Of a stretch of 64,000 nucleotides of DNA, positions 19,062-27,284 are shown in pieces. Position numbers and translations under genes: made by a program. Position 1 is the first letter of the stretch, and each line of letters begins with the position of its first letter. Location: contig NZ_LNDE01000002.1 of assembly GCF_002866025.1 (NCBI RefSeq), positions 62,001 through 126,000 of the forward strand, given 5' to 3'. The notes under the pieces are model-generated. The model was not told the DNA's origin, did not search any database, and saw nothing but the letters and a program-made list of their open reading frames with translations. The DNA comes from Thermotoga sp. KOL6. GTDB lineage: Bacteria; Thermotogota; Thermotogae; Thermotogales; Thermotogaceae.

Positions 19062-20003
19062 ATGCCGTACGTGAAGAACACAAAGGAAATTTTAGACAAG
19101 GCAAGTAAAGAAGGTTACGCTGTTGGTGCTTTCAATTTCAACAACATGGAGTTCCTGCAGGCGATTTTGGAAGCAGCTGAAGAGGAAAGTGCGCCTGTTA
19201 TAGTGGCGACCTCTGAGGGAGCTATAAAATATATTGGAAAAGGTGATGTGGAGACAGGTGCGAAGCTGGCTGTTGAAATGGTAAAAACTTACGCAGAGAA
19301 GTTCTCTGTTCCGGTCGCACTTCATTTGGATCATGGAAGAGATTTTAGAATAATCATGGCTGCCATAAAAGCTGGGTATTCTTCCGTGATGATCGATGCG
19401 TCTCACCTCCCCTTCGAAGAAAATCTCAGGCAAACTAAAAAGATAGTAGAAATCGCTCATGCTGTTGGTATAAGTGTTGAAGCCGAATTAGGAAAATTGA
19501 AAGGGATTGAGGACAACGTTGTGGAAAAGGAATCCGTTCTCGTGGATCCAGAGGAAGCGAAAATTTTCGTGAAAGAAACGGAAGTGGACTTTCTCGCTCC
19601 TGCCATTGGAACCAGTCATGGGGCTTTCAAGTTCAAAGGGGAAGCACAACTCGATTTCGAACGTTTGAAAAAGGTGAAGGAATACACCCAGATTCCTCTT
19701 GTGTTACACGGGGCTTCAATGGTTCCACAAGATCTTGTCGAGCTTGCAAACGAGTACGGTGCCGAACTTGCAGGTGCAAAAGGAGTACCTGAAGACATGT
19801 TGAGAAAAGCTATAGAACTTGGCATTAACAAAATAAACACTGATACTGACTTGAGAATTACGTTCGTTGCTTATCTGAGAAAGGTGCTCTCCGAGGACAA
19901 ATCTCAAATAGATCCCAGAAAAATCTTCAAACCTGTTTTTGAAGAAGTGAAAAAAACTGTTAAGGAAAGAATTAGGATATTCGGTTCAAGTGGAAAGGTG
20001 TGA
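19062..20003 (+). CDS. fba: Class II fructose-1,6-bisphosphate aldolase
   Basis: Zinc-dependent glycolytic aldolase of 313 residues. The zinc histidines lie in the expected motifs: [16 protein letters not shown] and [14 protein letters not shown] near residue 260 closes the family pattern. ATG 19062 follows AAGGAGGTG. The next gene, ackA, begins 10 bases after its stop, so the two are co-transcribed. It could act on tagatose bisphosphate in related proteins, but the glycolytic context favours FBP. Confidence 0.94.
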   Translation: MPYVKNTKEILDKASKEGYAVGAFNFNNMEFLQAILEAAEEESAPVIVATSEGAIKYIGKGDVETGAKLAVEMVKTYAEKFSVPVALHLDHGRDFRIIMAAIKAGYSSVMIDASHLPFEENLRQTKKIVEIAHAVGISVEAELGKLKGIEDNVVEKESVLVDPEEAKIFVKETEVDFLAPAIGTSHGAFKFKGEAQLDFERLKKVKEYTQIPLVLHGASMVPQDLVELANEYGAELAGAKGVPEDMLRKAIELGINKINTDTDLRITFVAYLRKVLSEDKSQIDPRKIFKPVFEEVKKTVKERIRIFGSSGKV

Positions 20004-20013
20004 GGTGAAAAAG

Positions 20014-21225
20014 ATGAAGGTTCTAGTAATAAACTCTGGAAGTTCTTCCATAAAGTATCAGCTCATAGAGATGGAAAAAGAGGAGGTTCTTTGTAAAGGA
20101 ATCGCTGAAAGAATAGGAATAGAAGGTAGCAGGCTTGTTCATAGGGTGAACGAGGAAAAGCACATTATAGAGGAGACACTTCCCGATCACGAACGGGCAC
20201 TGAAGTTAGTTTTGGACACACTTGTGAATGAGAAACTGGGGGTTATAAAAGATCTCAAAGAAATAGATGCTGTCGGCCATAGAGTGGTTCACGGTGGTGA
20301 AAAGTTCAAGGAATCTGTTCTCATTGATGATGAAGTATTGAAAGCAATTGAAGAGGTCGCGCCACTTGCCCCCCTTCACAATCCTGCAAATCTTATGGGA
20401 ATAAAGGCTGCTATGAAACTCCTTCCTGGTGTTCCAAATGTTGCTGTTTTTGACACAGCATTTCACCAGACAATTCCTCAAAAAGCTTATCTTTATGCTA
20501 TACCCTACGAGTATTACGAAAAATACAAAATAAGACGTTATGGTTTTCATGGGACAAGTCACCGGTATGTGTCAAAAAGAGCCGCTGAGATTTTAGGAAA
20601 AAAACCTGAAGAACTCAAAATAATAACCTGTCACATAGGAAACGGGGCTTCCATCGCTGCGGTGAAGTATGGAAAATGTGTAGATACTTCGATGGGTTTT
20701 ACTCCACTCGAGGGACTTGTCATGGGAACTAGATCCGGTGATCTAGATCCTGCCATACCCTTTTTCATCATGGAGAAAGAAGGTATTTCTCCACAGGAAA
20801 TGTACGATATACTCAACAAAAAGAGTGGTGTCTATGGGCTCTCCAAAGGCTTCAGTTCCGATATGAGAGATATCGAAGAAGCTGCTTTGAAGGGTGATGA
20901 ATGGTGTAAACTCGTTTTGGATATTTATCATTATCGAGTGGCTAAATACATAGGAGCATACGCGGCTGTCATGAATGGAGTGGATGCGATTGTCTTCACT
21001 GCGGGTGTGGGCGAGAATTCGCCGATCACAAGAGAGGATGTATGCTCCTATTTGGAATACCTTGGGGTCAAGCTCGACACCAAGAAGAATGAGGAAACGA
21101 TAAGAGGGAAGGAAGGAATTATCTCCTCTTCTGATTCCAAAGTTAAAGTGCTGGTAGTTCCAACCAACGAGGAACTCATGATAGCGAGGGACACAAAGGA
21201 AATAGTAGAAAAACTCGTTAGATGA
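20014..21225 (+). CDS. ackA: Acetate kinase
   Basis: Makes ATP from acetyl phosphate, the last step of acetate fermentation. 403 residues, starting [12 protein letters not shown], the universal N-terminus. Other seen motifs are [20 protein letters not shown] (conserved catalytic histidine) and [16 protein letters not shown]. The start is ATG 20014, just after GAGGTG; an upstream in-frame GTG would overlap fba. Last gene before a terminator. It marks the upstream border of the decayed arabinose locus. Confidence 0.96.
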   Translation: MKVLVINSGSSSIKYQLIEMEKEEVLCKGIAERIGIEGSRLVHRVNEEKHIIEETLPDHERALKLVLDTLVNEKLGVIKDLKEIDAVGHRVVHGGEKFKESVLIDDEVLKAIEEVAPLAPLHNPANLMGIKAAMKLLPGVPNVAVFDTAFHQTIPQKAYLYAIPYEYYEKYKIRRYGFHGTSHRYVSKRAAEILGKKPEELKIITCHIGNGASIAAVKYGKCVDTSMGFTPLEGLVMGTRSGDLDPAIPFFIMEKEGISPQEMYDILNKKSGVYGLSKGFSSDMRDIEEAALKGDEWCKLVLDIYHYRVAKYIGAYAAVMNGVDAIVFTAGVGENSPITREDVCSYLEYLGVKLDTKKNEETIRGKEGIISSSDSKVKVLVVPTNEELMIARDTKEIVEKLVR

Positions 21226-21278
21226 GGTGATTCAAAATTCTGCCGAAGTACAGAATTATTAGGGTATATTAAAAAGAC

Positions 21279-21306
21279 GAGGGGTCCTGCCCCTCATTAT
21301 TTTATT
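21279..21306 (+). terminator. Terminator after ackA
   Basis: GAGGGG (21279-21284), 5-base loop, CCCCTC (21290-21295), then ATTATTTTATTT. A classical factor-independent terminator. Confidence 0.8.
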
Positions 21307-21322
21307 TAAATCAATCTACTAA

Positions 21323-21496
21323 TCAAAAACACAAACCTTACCCATTTTCCTTGGGAGGTACATAACAGGCTGGAGAGTAGCTTGGGGTCCTCTGGCTGCT
21401 GCGGGAATAGTAACCATGCTCCCCGTTGTGATTTTCGCTATCATTGCACAGAGATACTTGATCAGAGGTCTCACTTTCGGAGCGGTGAAGGGATAA
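21323..21496 (+). pseudogene. Relic of a MalG-type sugar ABC permease (C-terminal end only)
   Basis: In-frame, about 57 codons read ...LPIFLGRYITGWRV, a hydrophobic helix (AAAGIVTMLPVVIFAIIAQ), then YLIRGLTFGAVKG and a stop. This is the characteristic C-terminus of the inner-membrane permease of carbohydrate ABC transporters (family end: QRYFVKGLTAGAVKG-like). There is a stop codon at 21320 and no start or ribosome site, so it cannot be a gene. In T. maritima, as I recall, the stretch between ackA and galM holds the arabinose regulator, isomerase and ABC transporter; here only this tail remains. Confidence 0.85.
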
Positions 21497-21517
21497 ATCT
21501 TCCAATGTGTCTAAACA

Positions 21518-21546
21518 TTCCTTCTACAGTGTAATCGAGGTAGAAT
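21518..21546 (+). promoter_or_regulatory. Possible promoter of galM
   Basis: TTCCTT (21518-21523), 17 bases, TAGAAT (21541-21546), in the gap between the permease relic and galM. The -35 box is weak. With the upstream transporter genes gone, galM would need a promoter of its own. Confidence 0.3.
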
Positions 21547-21593
21547 TGAAATGGTGAAAGTCAAGATTAAAAGGATAAAAGGAGGAGAAGTGG

Positions 21594-22664
21594 GTGGAAT
21601 ACTTGATGTGCCACATTGAAAAAGAGCTGTTTGGTTCAACCTCCGAAGGGACTCCTGTGTATCAATATACATTGATAAATAAAAAAGGTTCAATAGCAAA
21701 GATCATAACTTATGGTGCAATATTGAGAGAACTTTGGGTGCCAGATAAGTCTGGCACTCTCTCTGATGTTGTCTTAGGATTCGATACCCTTCAGGAGTAT
21801 GAGAAAAAAAATTCACACTACTTTTTTGGAGCGATTGTAGGAAGGTACGCGAACAGAATCTCTCGAGGTCGTTTTTCAATCGATGGCGTAACGTACCAAC
21901 TTGCTTTGAACGATGGAGATAGACCCAACGCCCTTCACGGTGGTGTGAAGGGTTTCTACACGAGGATATTCAAGGCGATACCCATGAAAACACCTAATGG
22001 ACCTTCTCTTGTTTTGAAGTATCTCAGTCACGATGGTGAGGAGGGTTATCCAGGGAATTTGGATCTTACTATCGTTTATACTCTCACGAACAGCAACGAA
22101 TTGAAAATAGAATACACTGCAACTACCGATAAACCAACGATTGTGAACCTGACTCACCATTCTTACTTTAATCTCTCCGGAGAAGGAACTATCCTCGACC
22201 ATGAGTTATCGGTGAACGCATATCATTACACACCGGTTGATGAAAATTTAATCCCAACTGGTGAAATAGTTCCTGTTGAGAACACACCCTATGACTTGAG
22301 AGAAGCTAAGAACTTGGGAGAAGCTATAGATCCTCTGAAGACTTCTCTGACGAAAGGATTTGATACAAACTTCGTTTTAAACGGAAAGTGCGGGGAGTTG
22401 AAACTCGCAGCTGTTTTGAAAGACAGAAAATCTGGAAGAAAAATGGAGGTTTACACGACGGAACCGGGCCTTCAACTTTATACAGGTAACTTCCTTGATG
22501 TAAAAGGAAAGTGTGGTAGGTATTATAGTTCCTATTCTGGAGTGTGTTTGGAAGCACAACACTTTCCGGATTCTCCAAATCATTCCAATTTTCCGAGCAC
22601 TTTGTTGTATCCAGGAAAGGTGTATCATCAAATTACAGTGTACAAGTTCGATGTGGAAAGGTGA
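21594..22664 (+). CDS. galM: Aldose 1-epimerase (mutarotase)
   Basis: Interconverts alpha and beta anomers of aldoses. 356 residues. Active-site motifs are seen: NALHGG near residue 103, THHSYFNLSG near 184 and the C-terminal CLEAQHFPDSPNH with the catalytic glutamate. Start GTG 21594, seven bases after AAAGGAGGAG; an ATG four codons on is possible. It sits in the remains of the arabinose locus, so arabinose or galactose is the likely natural substrate. Followed by a 67-base gap with nothing recognised except a ribosome site. Confidence 0.92.
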   Translation: MEYLMCHIEKELFGSTSEGTPVYQYTLINKKGSIAKIITYGAILRELWVPDKSGTLSDVVLGFDTLQEYEKKNSHYFFGAIVGRYANRISRGRFSIDGVTYQLALNDGDRPNALHGGVKGFYTRIFKAIPMKTPNGPSLVLKYLSHDGEEGYPGNLDLTIVYTLTNSNELKIEYTATTDKPTIVNLTHHSYFNLSGEGTILDHELSVNAYHYTPVDENLIPTGEIVPVENTPYDLREAKNLGEAIDPLKTSLTKGFDTNFVLNGKCGELKLAAVLKDRKSGRKMEVYTTEPGLQLYTGNFLDVKGKCGRYYSSYSGVCLEAQHFPDSPNHSNFPSTLLYPGKVYHQITVYKFDVER

Positions 22665-22731
22665 TCTTTATACATTGGCGACAAGATGTGTTCCTGTGTG
22701 ATTGGAAATTATCCATGCGGGAGGGAAAAAT

Positions 22732-22947
22732 ATGTACGAAAATGAACGAGAGAAATTGTGCGAAGCTCATATGATATTGGAAAAATACGGTCTTGTAACC
22801 TATACGAGCGGAAATGTGAGTGTGAAAATAGGGGATCACGTTTTGATAAAGCCTTCTGGTGTTCCTTATACTGTTTTGAAGCCAGAAGATTTTGTTGTAA
22901 TAGAACGTCTCTACGTCCAGTATCACACTAAATATGGCCAGAAATGA
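22732..22947 (+). pseudogene. araD: Internally deleted L-ribulose-5-phosphate 4-epimerase (AraD)
   Basis: Residues 1-56 (MYENEREK ... SGNVSVKIGD ... KPSGVPY ... LKPEDFVV) match the N-terminus of class II aldolase/AraD proteins. The frame then jumps straight to ERLYVQYHTKYGQK, which resembles the extreme C-terminus of AraD. The product is 71 residues, whereas the family has about 210-230. The missing middle carries the zinc histidines and the catalytic residues, so the product cannot be an active epimerase. The reading frame is kept, and the ribosome site GGGAGGG and start are intact. This fits a single in-frame deletion of roughly 140-150 codons. Confidence 0.88.
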
Positions 22948-22960
22948 GAGGGGGGAGATC

Positions 22961-24481
22961 ATGTATCTCGTTGGGAGCGATATTGGAACGCAGGGGACGA
23001 AATCTGTTGTTGTGAACGAGAAGGGAGAAGTACTTGCGGAAGCTTTTAGAGAGTATGAGGTGCTCACACCAAAACCAAACTGGGCGGAGGAATGGCCAGA
23101 TGTGTGGGTAAAGGCCGTTTTCGAGACAGTAAAAAAAGCAGTGGAAAAATCTGGTGTCCCAAAAAAAGAAATAGCTGGCATCGCTATAAGTGGTCTTTAT
23201 GGAGGATCTGGAATACCTGTTGACAAAAACATGGAACCTTTGAGACCCTGTTTGATCTGGATGGATAGGAGGGCCGTGAAAGAAACCGAATGGGTAAAAC
23301 AAAACGTTCCAAAGGAGAAACTCTTTGAGATCACGGGAAATTATGTAGATTCTTATTTCGGGTTCACAAAGATCATGTGGATCAGAAACAACGAGCCAGA
23401 GATTTGGAAAAAAATCTACAAATTCATCACACCGAAAGATTATGTGATCTATCAAATGACAGGTGAAATAGTGATTGATTACTCTTCCGCAGGAAATCTG
23501 GGTGGTGTGTTCGATATCAGAAAACTCACTTGGTCTAAAGAGATGTGTGATATCTTGGGGATACCAATCGAGTACTTACCTGAAAGAATAGTAAAATCCT
23601 CCGACGTGGTGGGCAAAGTAACAAAAGAAGCTTCTGAACTTTGCGGACTTCTCGAGGGAACACCTGTCGTTGCTGGTGGAATAGATGCTCCTGTTGCCCA
23701 ACTTTCTGCCGGTGCACTCGAAGAAGGAGAACACGTTGCGATGGTGGGGACCTCCACTTGTTGGGGAACCGTTCACGACGGCTCAAAATTGGCTTTTGGC
23801 CTCGTAAATTATCCGTACGTGGTATACGATACCGAAAGAATTTATACTTTCGGTGGTTCTGCTACCACGGGTGCACTCGCAAGATGGTTCAAAGAACAAT
23901 TTGGAGAGAGTGAGACGATAGTTGGTGAGAGGACGGGTATATCACCTTATCAATTGTTCGACAAGGAGGTGGCGAGCATCCCTCCTGGAAGTGAGGGAAT
24001 AGTTGTTCTTCCGTATTTCATGGGGGAAAGATCTCCAATATGGGATCCTTCTGCAAGGGGTGTATTTTTCGGTGTAACTCTGTATCACAAAAGGGCGCAT
24101 CTTTACAGAGCTTTGATGGAAGGAGGAGCATATGCTCTGAGACACAACATGGAGGAGGGTTTGAAGGCAGGGCTGAAGCTGAACGATGAATGTTGGATAG
24201 TTGGGGGTGTTTCAAAATCTTCAGTTTGGGTTAAAATATTTGCGGATGTTACGGGTTACAAAATGAGGCAAGTTGCTAGTCTTGTAGAAGCTCCATACGG
24301 AGATGCGTTTTTGGCTGGACTTGGAACGGGTGTTATAGATAAACCCGAAAGGATAAAGGAGTGGGTGAAGTACAGAGAACCTGTAGAGCCCGATCTAGAA
24401 AATAAGAGAATTTATGACAAATACTATGAGATATACAGGGAACTCTATGAAAGAACGAAAGAGCTGATGGCTAGATTATGA
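22961..24481 (+). CDS. FGGY-family sugar kinase (L-ribulokinase/xylulokinase type)
   Basis: ATP-dependent carbohydrate kinase, 506 residues from ATG 22961 after GGGGGAG. N-terminal phosphate loop GSDIGTQGTKS, and an AGGIDAPVAQLSAGA segment near residue 240 as in FGGY kinases, with the catalytic aspartate. Between the araD relic and the AraM-like gene it would by context be the L-ribulokinase of an arabinose pathway. That pathway seems broken here, and the substrate (ribulose, xylulose or another ketose) cannot be fixed from sequence. The gene itself looks intact. Confidence 0.88.
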   Translation: MYLVGSDIGTQGTKSVVVNEKGEVLAEAFREYEVLTPKPNWAEEWPDVWVKAVFETVKKAVEKSGVPKKEIAGIAISGLYGGSGIPVDKNMEPLRPCLIWMDRRAVKETEWVKQNVPKEKLFEITGNYVDSYFGFTKIMWIRNNEPEIWKKIYKFITPKDYVIYQMTGEIVIDYSSAGNLGGVFDIRKLTWSKEMCDILGIPIEYLPERIVKSSDVVGKVTKEASELCGLLEGTPVVAGGIDAPVAQLSAGALEEGEHVAMVGTSTCWGTVHDGSKLAFGLVNYPYVVYDTERIYTFGGSATTGALARWFKEQFGESETIVGERTGISPYQLFDKEVASIPPGSEGIVVLPYFMGERSPIWDPSARGVFFGVTLYHKRAHLYRALMEGGAYALRHNMEEGLKAGLKLNDECWIVGGVSKSSVWVKIFADVTGYKMRQVASLVEAPYGDAFLAGLGTGVIDKPERIKEWVKYREPVEPDLENKRIYDKYYEIYRELYERTKELMARL

Positions 24482-25710
24482 GAGTGAGAGATATTTTTGG
24501 GGAAAACTTCAAATGTGTCTGTGGAAAAGAGCACTCTGTTCCAAGTATAGAGATCATAGAATCTTCCATAAAAGAAGTTCCAAATGTGTTTCCTGAAGCA
24601 TTTTTTGTGGCAGATAGAAACACCGCTCTTCTGGTGAATTTACCAGGAGGGCGGTATTTTGTTTTTGAAGAGGGCAGGCCTCTTGCTACGATGGAGAACG
24701 TGAAGAAGATCGCGAAAGTATCAAAGGATTTTCCAGAAATTGTTTCTGTTGGTTCGGGGAGTCTCACGGATATAACAAGGTATACTGCTTTTCTCTTTGG
24801 AAAAAGTTTTTCTTGTATTCCCACCGCTCCTTCTGTCGATGCCTACACTTCTTCCGTGGCACCTATCTTGGTTAATGGTGTGAAAAAAACGTTCAAAGCG
24901 ATTCCTCCTAGAAGGATCTTCATCGATATTGATATTCTGAAAAATGCTCCTGTTGATCTTTTGAGAGCGGGAATAGGAGATATCATTGCCAAAATACCTG
25001 CAAGAATGGATTGGACTCTATCGAACGTTTTGAATGATGAACATATCTGTGATTTCGTATGGAAGGATATAAAGGACCTTCTAAAAGAAATTCTTGCAAA
25101 GTCACGATACATCCTCGAAAGGGATGAAAGTGCTGTAAGGATGCTTATGGATGCGCAACTTGTTTCTGGAATTAATATGGTCATTGTGGGGAATTCTAGA
25201 CCAGCTTCCGGCGCGGAACATATGATTTCCCACTTGATAGAAATGTTTCATGAAGAGAGGGGAGAGATTCCTCCTCTTCATGGATTGAGTGTAATGATAG
25301 GTGTGTTTGTCTCAGCAAAGGCTTTTGAGTTGATAATGGAAGAATTCTTTCTTCCGAAGGAACATTTCTCTCTTGAGGAGAGAAGGAAAGAATTACTTGA
25401 AATGTTCAGTAAAGAAAAAGTGGAGGAATTCCTGAAAACTTATGAAGGGAAGAAAATTCCTACCATGATCAATTTGAAAATAATCAAAGAGTCATTGAAA
25501 GGGCTGTACGTTGAATACTTTCCACAACTACAGAGAGTTCTCAACATCCTAGATGTCCAGTCGATGTTAAAAAAGTATAGTAAAAACTTTCTAATGAAAA
25601 TTGTGAGACTTGCAAACACCATAAGAGCCAGGTTCACTGTTCTCGACGTTCTTGATGGTTTGAATCTTCTGAAACCCTTCTCTGAGTATGTTTTTAATGA
25701 AATAGAATGA
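24478..25710 (+). CDS. AraM-like NAD-dependent dehydrogenase (glycerol-1-phosphate dehydrogenase family)
   Basis: Iron/zinc-dependent dehydrogenase of 410 residues, related to sn-glycerol-1-phosphate dehydrogenase and to B. subtilis AraM. Seen: GSGSLTDITRY (nucleotide binding), SVDAYTSSVAP, GIGDIIAK, and the metal-ligand region EHMISHLIEMFH with PLHGLS. It overlaps the FGGY kinase by 4 bases (ATGA). In bacteria AraM-type enzymes are found inside arabinose operons; their role with sugars is uncertain, as is the true substrate here. The 84 bases after its stop hold only the opposite-strand terminator of pfp. Confidence 0.85.
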   Translation: MRVRDIFGENFKCVCGKEHSVPSIEIIESSIKEVPNVFPEAFFVADRNTALLVNLPGGRYFVFEEGRPLATMENVKKIAKVSKDFPEIVSVGSGSLTDITRYTAFLFGKSFSCIPTAPSVDAYTSSVAPILVNGVKKTFKAIPPRRIFIDIDILKNAPVDLLRAGIGDIIAKIPARMDWTLSNVLNDEHICDFVWKDIKDLLKEILAKSRYILERDESAVRMLMDAQLVSGINMVIVGNSRPASGAEHMISHLIEMFHEERGEIPPLHGLSVMIGVFVSAKAFELIMEEFFLPKEHFSLEERRKELLEMFSKEKVEEFLKTYEGKKIPTMINLKIIKESLKGLYVEYFPQLQRVLNILDVQSMLKKYSKNFLMKIVRLANTIRARFTVLDVLDGLNLLKPFSEYVFNEIE

Positions 25711-25787
25711 AAGCGTGATGTCAAAGACGAATGCTCAAAACATTTCTCAGGCAAAAGTGCTCAAATTATTGGGAATGGAAATGTTTG

Positions 25788-25812
25788 AAAAAAATGAGCC
25801 CCGGAGGGCTCA
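25788..25812 (-). terminator. Terminator of pfp
   Basis: On the minus strand TGAGCCC (25812-25806), 4-base loop, GGGCTCA (25801-25795), followed by a T run (25794-25788). It overlaps the pfp stop codon. The run of A bases on the other side gives little support for use by the plus-strand gene. Confidence 0.8.
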
Positions 25813-27069
25813 CGGAAGTTCCGTAGTGTGCCAATATTTTTTCTTGAATTCATCTGGATCCATCTTAGCTATTTTCGCAAGCTTCTTGAGGGTTTCTTCA
25901 TCTTCTAGATCTTTTTTCTCCAGTCTTATCATGTATTTTCTTGCCACTTTGTAATCTTCAGAATGTACGTCTACCAATCTGACCTTCGTTCTTTTTGTTT
26001 TTGGATCCATGAAAGCATCGAAAGGTAAGATCTTTATTCTACCACCCGCGACGCACACCATTCCTCCCGGAAGGTCCGAGTAATCTCCTAGGAGGAATCT
26101 CACTGCACCGTAACCGAGAGTTCTGGTATAAACGATGTCGAACGGAATAGGTCTCGCACTCCTGAGTTCGTATCCGATAGTTACATCAACGATGCGTACT
26201 TTTTCACCACGTTCTGCAAACCTCTTTTCTATGGCTCTTTTAAGAATCGTCGCGAGTGGTATTTCCGCGAGTCTCAGATGGCCATGTGGGTCTTTTTCGA
26301 CGATCACACCGGGAATATTGGCAAGTTCCTCCGGATCTATCTTTTCAGCTATTCCTTCACCTATGATTGCAACTCCATCGTTTCTTCCCATCAATTTTCT
26401 CTTCAGAATAGCTCCATCAAGGACGTCGCAAACTTCCTCAAGTGTTACTCCTTCTTTGAACTCCTCGGGAATGATTGTGATAGTAGCACTCGCTGCCTTT
26501 CCAACACCCAAAGCCAAATGGCCTGCTTCTCTCCCCATCATAGCCACAAAATACCACCTGTCAGTTGTCCTTGAATCTTGCATGAGGTTGTATACCAATT
26601 CCGTTGCCACATGGCGTGCGGTTTCGAAGCCGAACGTCGGCATGTTGTCGGGAAGGGGGAGATCGTTGTCGATCGTCTTAGGAACGTGTGCTACTTTTAT
26701 TTCTCCTTTGGATTTTTCACACACTCTACTTGCGGAGAATGCTGTGTCGTCACCACCTATCGTAACAAGATATTTTATTCCAAGTTTTTTGAGGGTTTGG
26801 ACGGTTTTTTCAAGGGTCTTTTCCGATTTTGCCGGGTTCACTCTGGAAGTCCTCAGAATGGATCCACCTTCGATGTGTATTCTGGACACATCCTCAATGG
26901 ACAATTTTTTCACCATATTCGTCTTTCCCTCTACAAGATGCTTGAATCCATCGTAAATACCTATGACTTCAAGACCACTGTTTATGGCTTCGATGGTAAC
27001 AGAGCTGATTACGCTGTTGATTCCTGGAGCAGGACCTCCCCCAACCAGTATCCCTATCTTTTCGGCCAC
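25810..27069 (-). CDS. pfp: Pyrophosphate-dependent 6-phosphofructokinase
   Basis: Phosphorylates fructose 6-phosphate with PPi, reversibly. 419 residues, counted from GTG 27069 after AAGGAGGG, which gives MAEKIGILVGGGPAPG; an open frame 15 codons longer has no ribosome site. The motif TIGGDDTAFSA has Asp-Asp where ATP enzymes have Asp-Gly, the accepted mark of PPi use. KTIDND and MGREAGH form the sugar site. I recall T. maritima having this PPi enzyme plus a separate ATP enzyme elsewhere. It stands alone, divergent from the citrate synthase operon. Confidence 0.95.
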   Translation of the reverse strand: MAEKIGILVGGGPAPGINSVISSVTIEAINSGLEVIGIYDGFKHLVEGKTNMVKKLSIEDVSRIHIEGGSILRTSRVNPAKSEKTLEKTVQTLKKLGIKYLVTIGGDDTAFSASRVCEKSKGEIKVAHVPKTIDNDLPLPDNMPTFGFETARHVATELVYNLMQDSRTTDRWYFVAMMGREAGHLALGVGKAASATITIIPEEFKEGVTLEEVCDVLDGAILKRKLMGRNDGVAIIGEGIAEKIDPEELANIPGVIVEKDPHGHLRLAEIPLATILKRAIEKRFAERGEKVRIVDVTIGYELRSARPIPFDIVYTRTLGYGAVRFLLGDYSDLPGGMVCVAGGRIKILPFDAFMDPKTKRTKVRLVDVHSEDYKVARKYMIRLEKKDLEDEETLKKLAKIAKMDPDEFKKKYWHTTELP

Positions 27070-27104
27070 TTTGATCCCTCCTTTGCTTAATGTCTTCGAA
27101 ATAT

Positions 27105-27134
27105 ATTCTACCAACTTTTCTGCAGAAATGTTAA
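27105..27134 (-). promoter_or_regulatory. Predicted promoter of pfp
   Basis: On the minus strand TTAACA (27134-27129), 18 bases, TAGAAT (27110-27105), about 36 bases before the GTG start. Confidence 0.55.
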
Positions 27135-27255
27135 ACTTTTCCCTCCACTGAAAGCATTAAAATGCTAAATCGATCTGAGCCCAAGAATTTAACCTTACAT
27201 TTAAGTTTATATGATAGAATTTCCAAAAGCTCTTCGTTATTTTTAATCAAACTGA

Positions 27256-27269
27256 TGTATAGTTATACA
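27256..27269. promoter_or_regulatory. Palindrome before citrate synthase, possible operator
   Basis: TGTATA-GT-TATACA is a perfect 6-base inverted repeat with a 2-base centre. It lies 15 bases upstream of the TTG start, between a possible promoter (TTTAAC 27188, TATGAT 27210) and the ribosome site. The rest of the 27070-27284 gap shows nothing else clear. Confidence 0.35.
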
Positions 27270-27284
27270 AGTGGAGGTGTTACT

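Noticed and set aside
18248-19099. 283-codon minus-strand frame over the end of ppdK
   Set aside because: Antisense shadow of ppdK that also crosses its terminator; no start signal.
22665-22731. Remnant gene between galM and the araD relic
   Set aside because: Translated in all forward frames I see no family match; only the araD ribosome site is supported.
25721-25809. Possible small gene starting MSKTNAQN after the AraM-like gene
   Set aside because: No ribosome site, and the frame continues only by reading through the pfp terminator and pfp antisense.
26135-26956. 273-codon plus-strand frame inside pfp
   Set aside because: Low-complexity Ser/Leu/Ile-rich shadow of the pfp gene on the other strand.
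27162-27284. Upstream extension of citrate synthase
   Set aside because: No ribosome site; the added residues do not look like the family N-terminus, whereas TTG 27285 has GGAGGTG in place.
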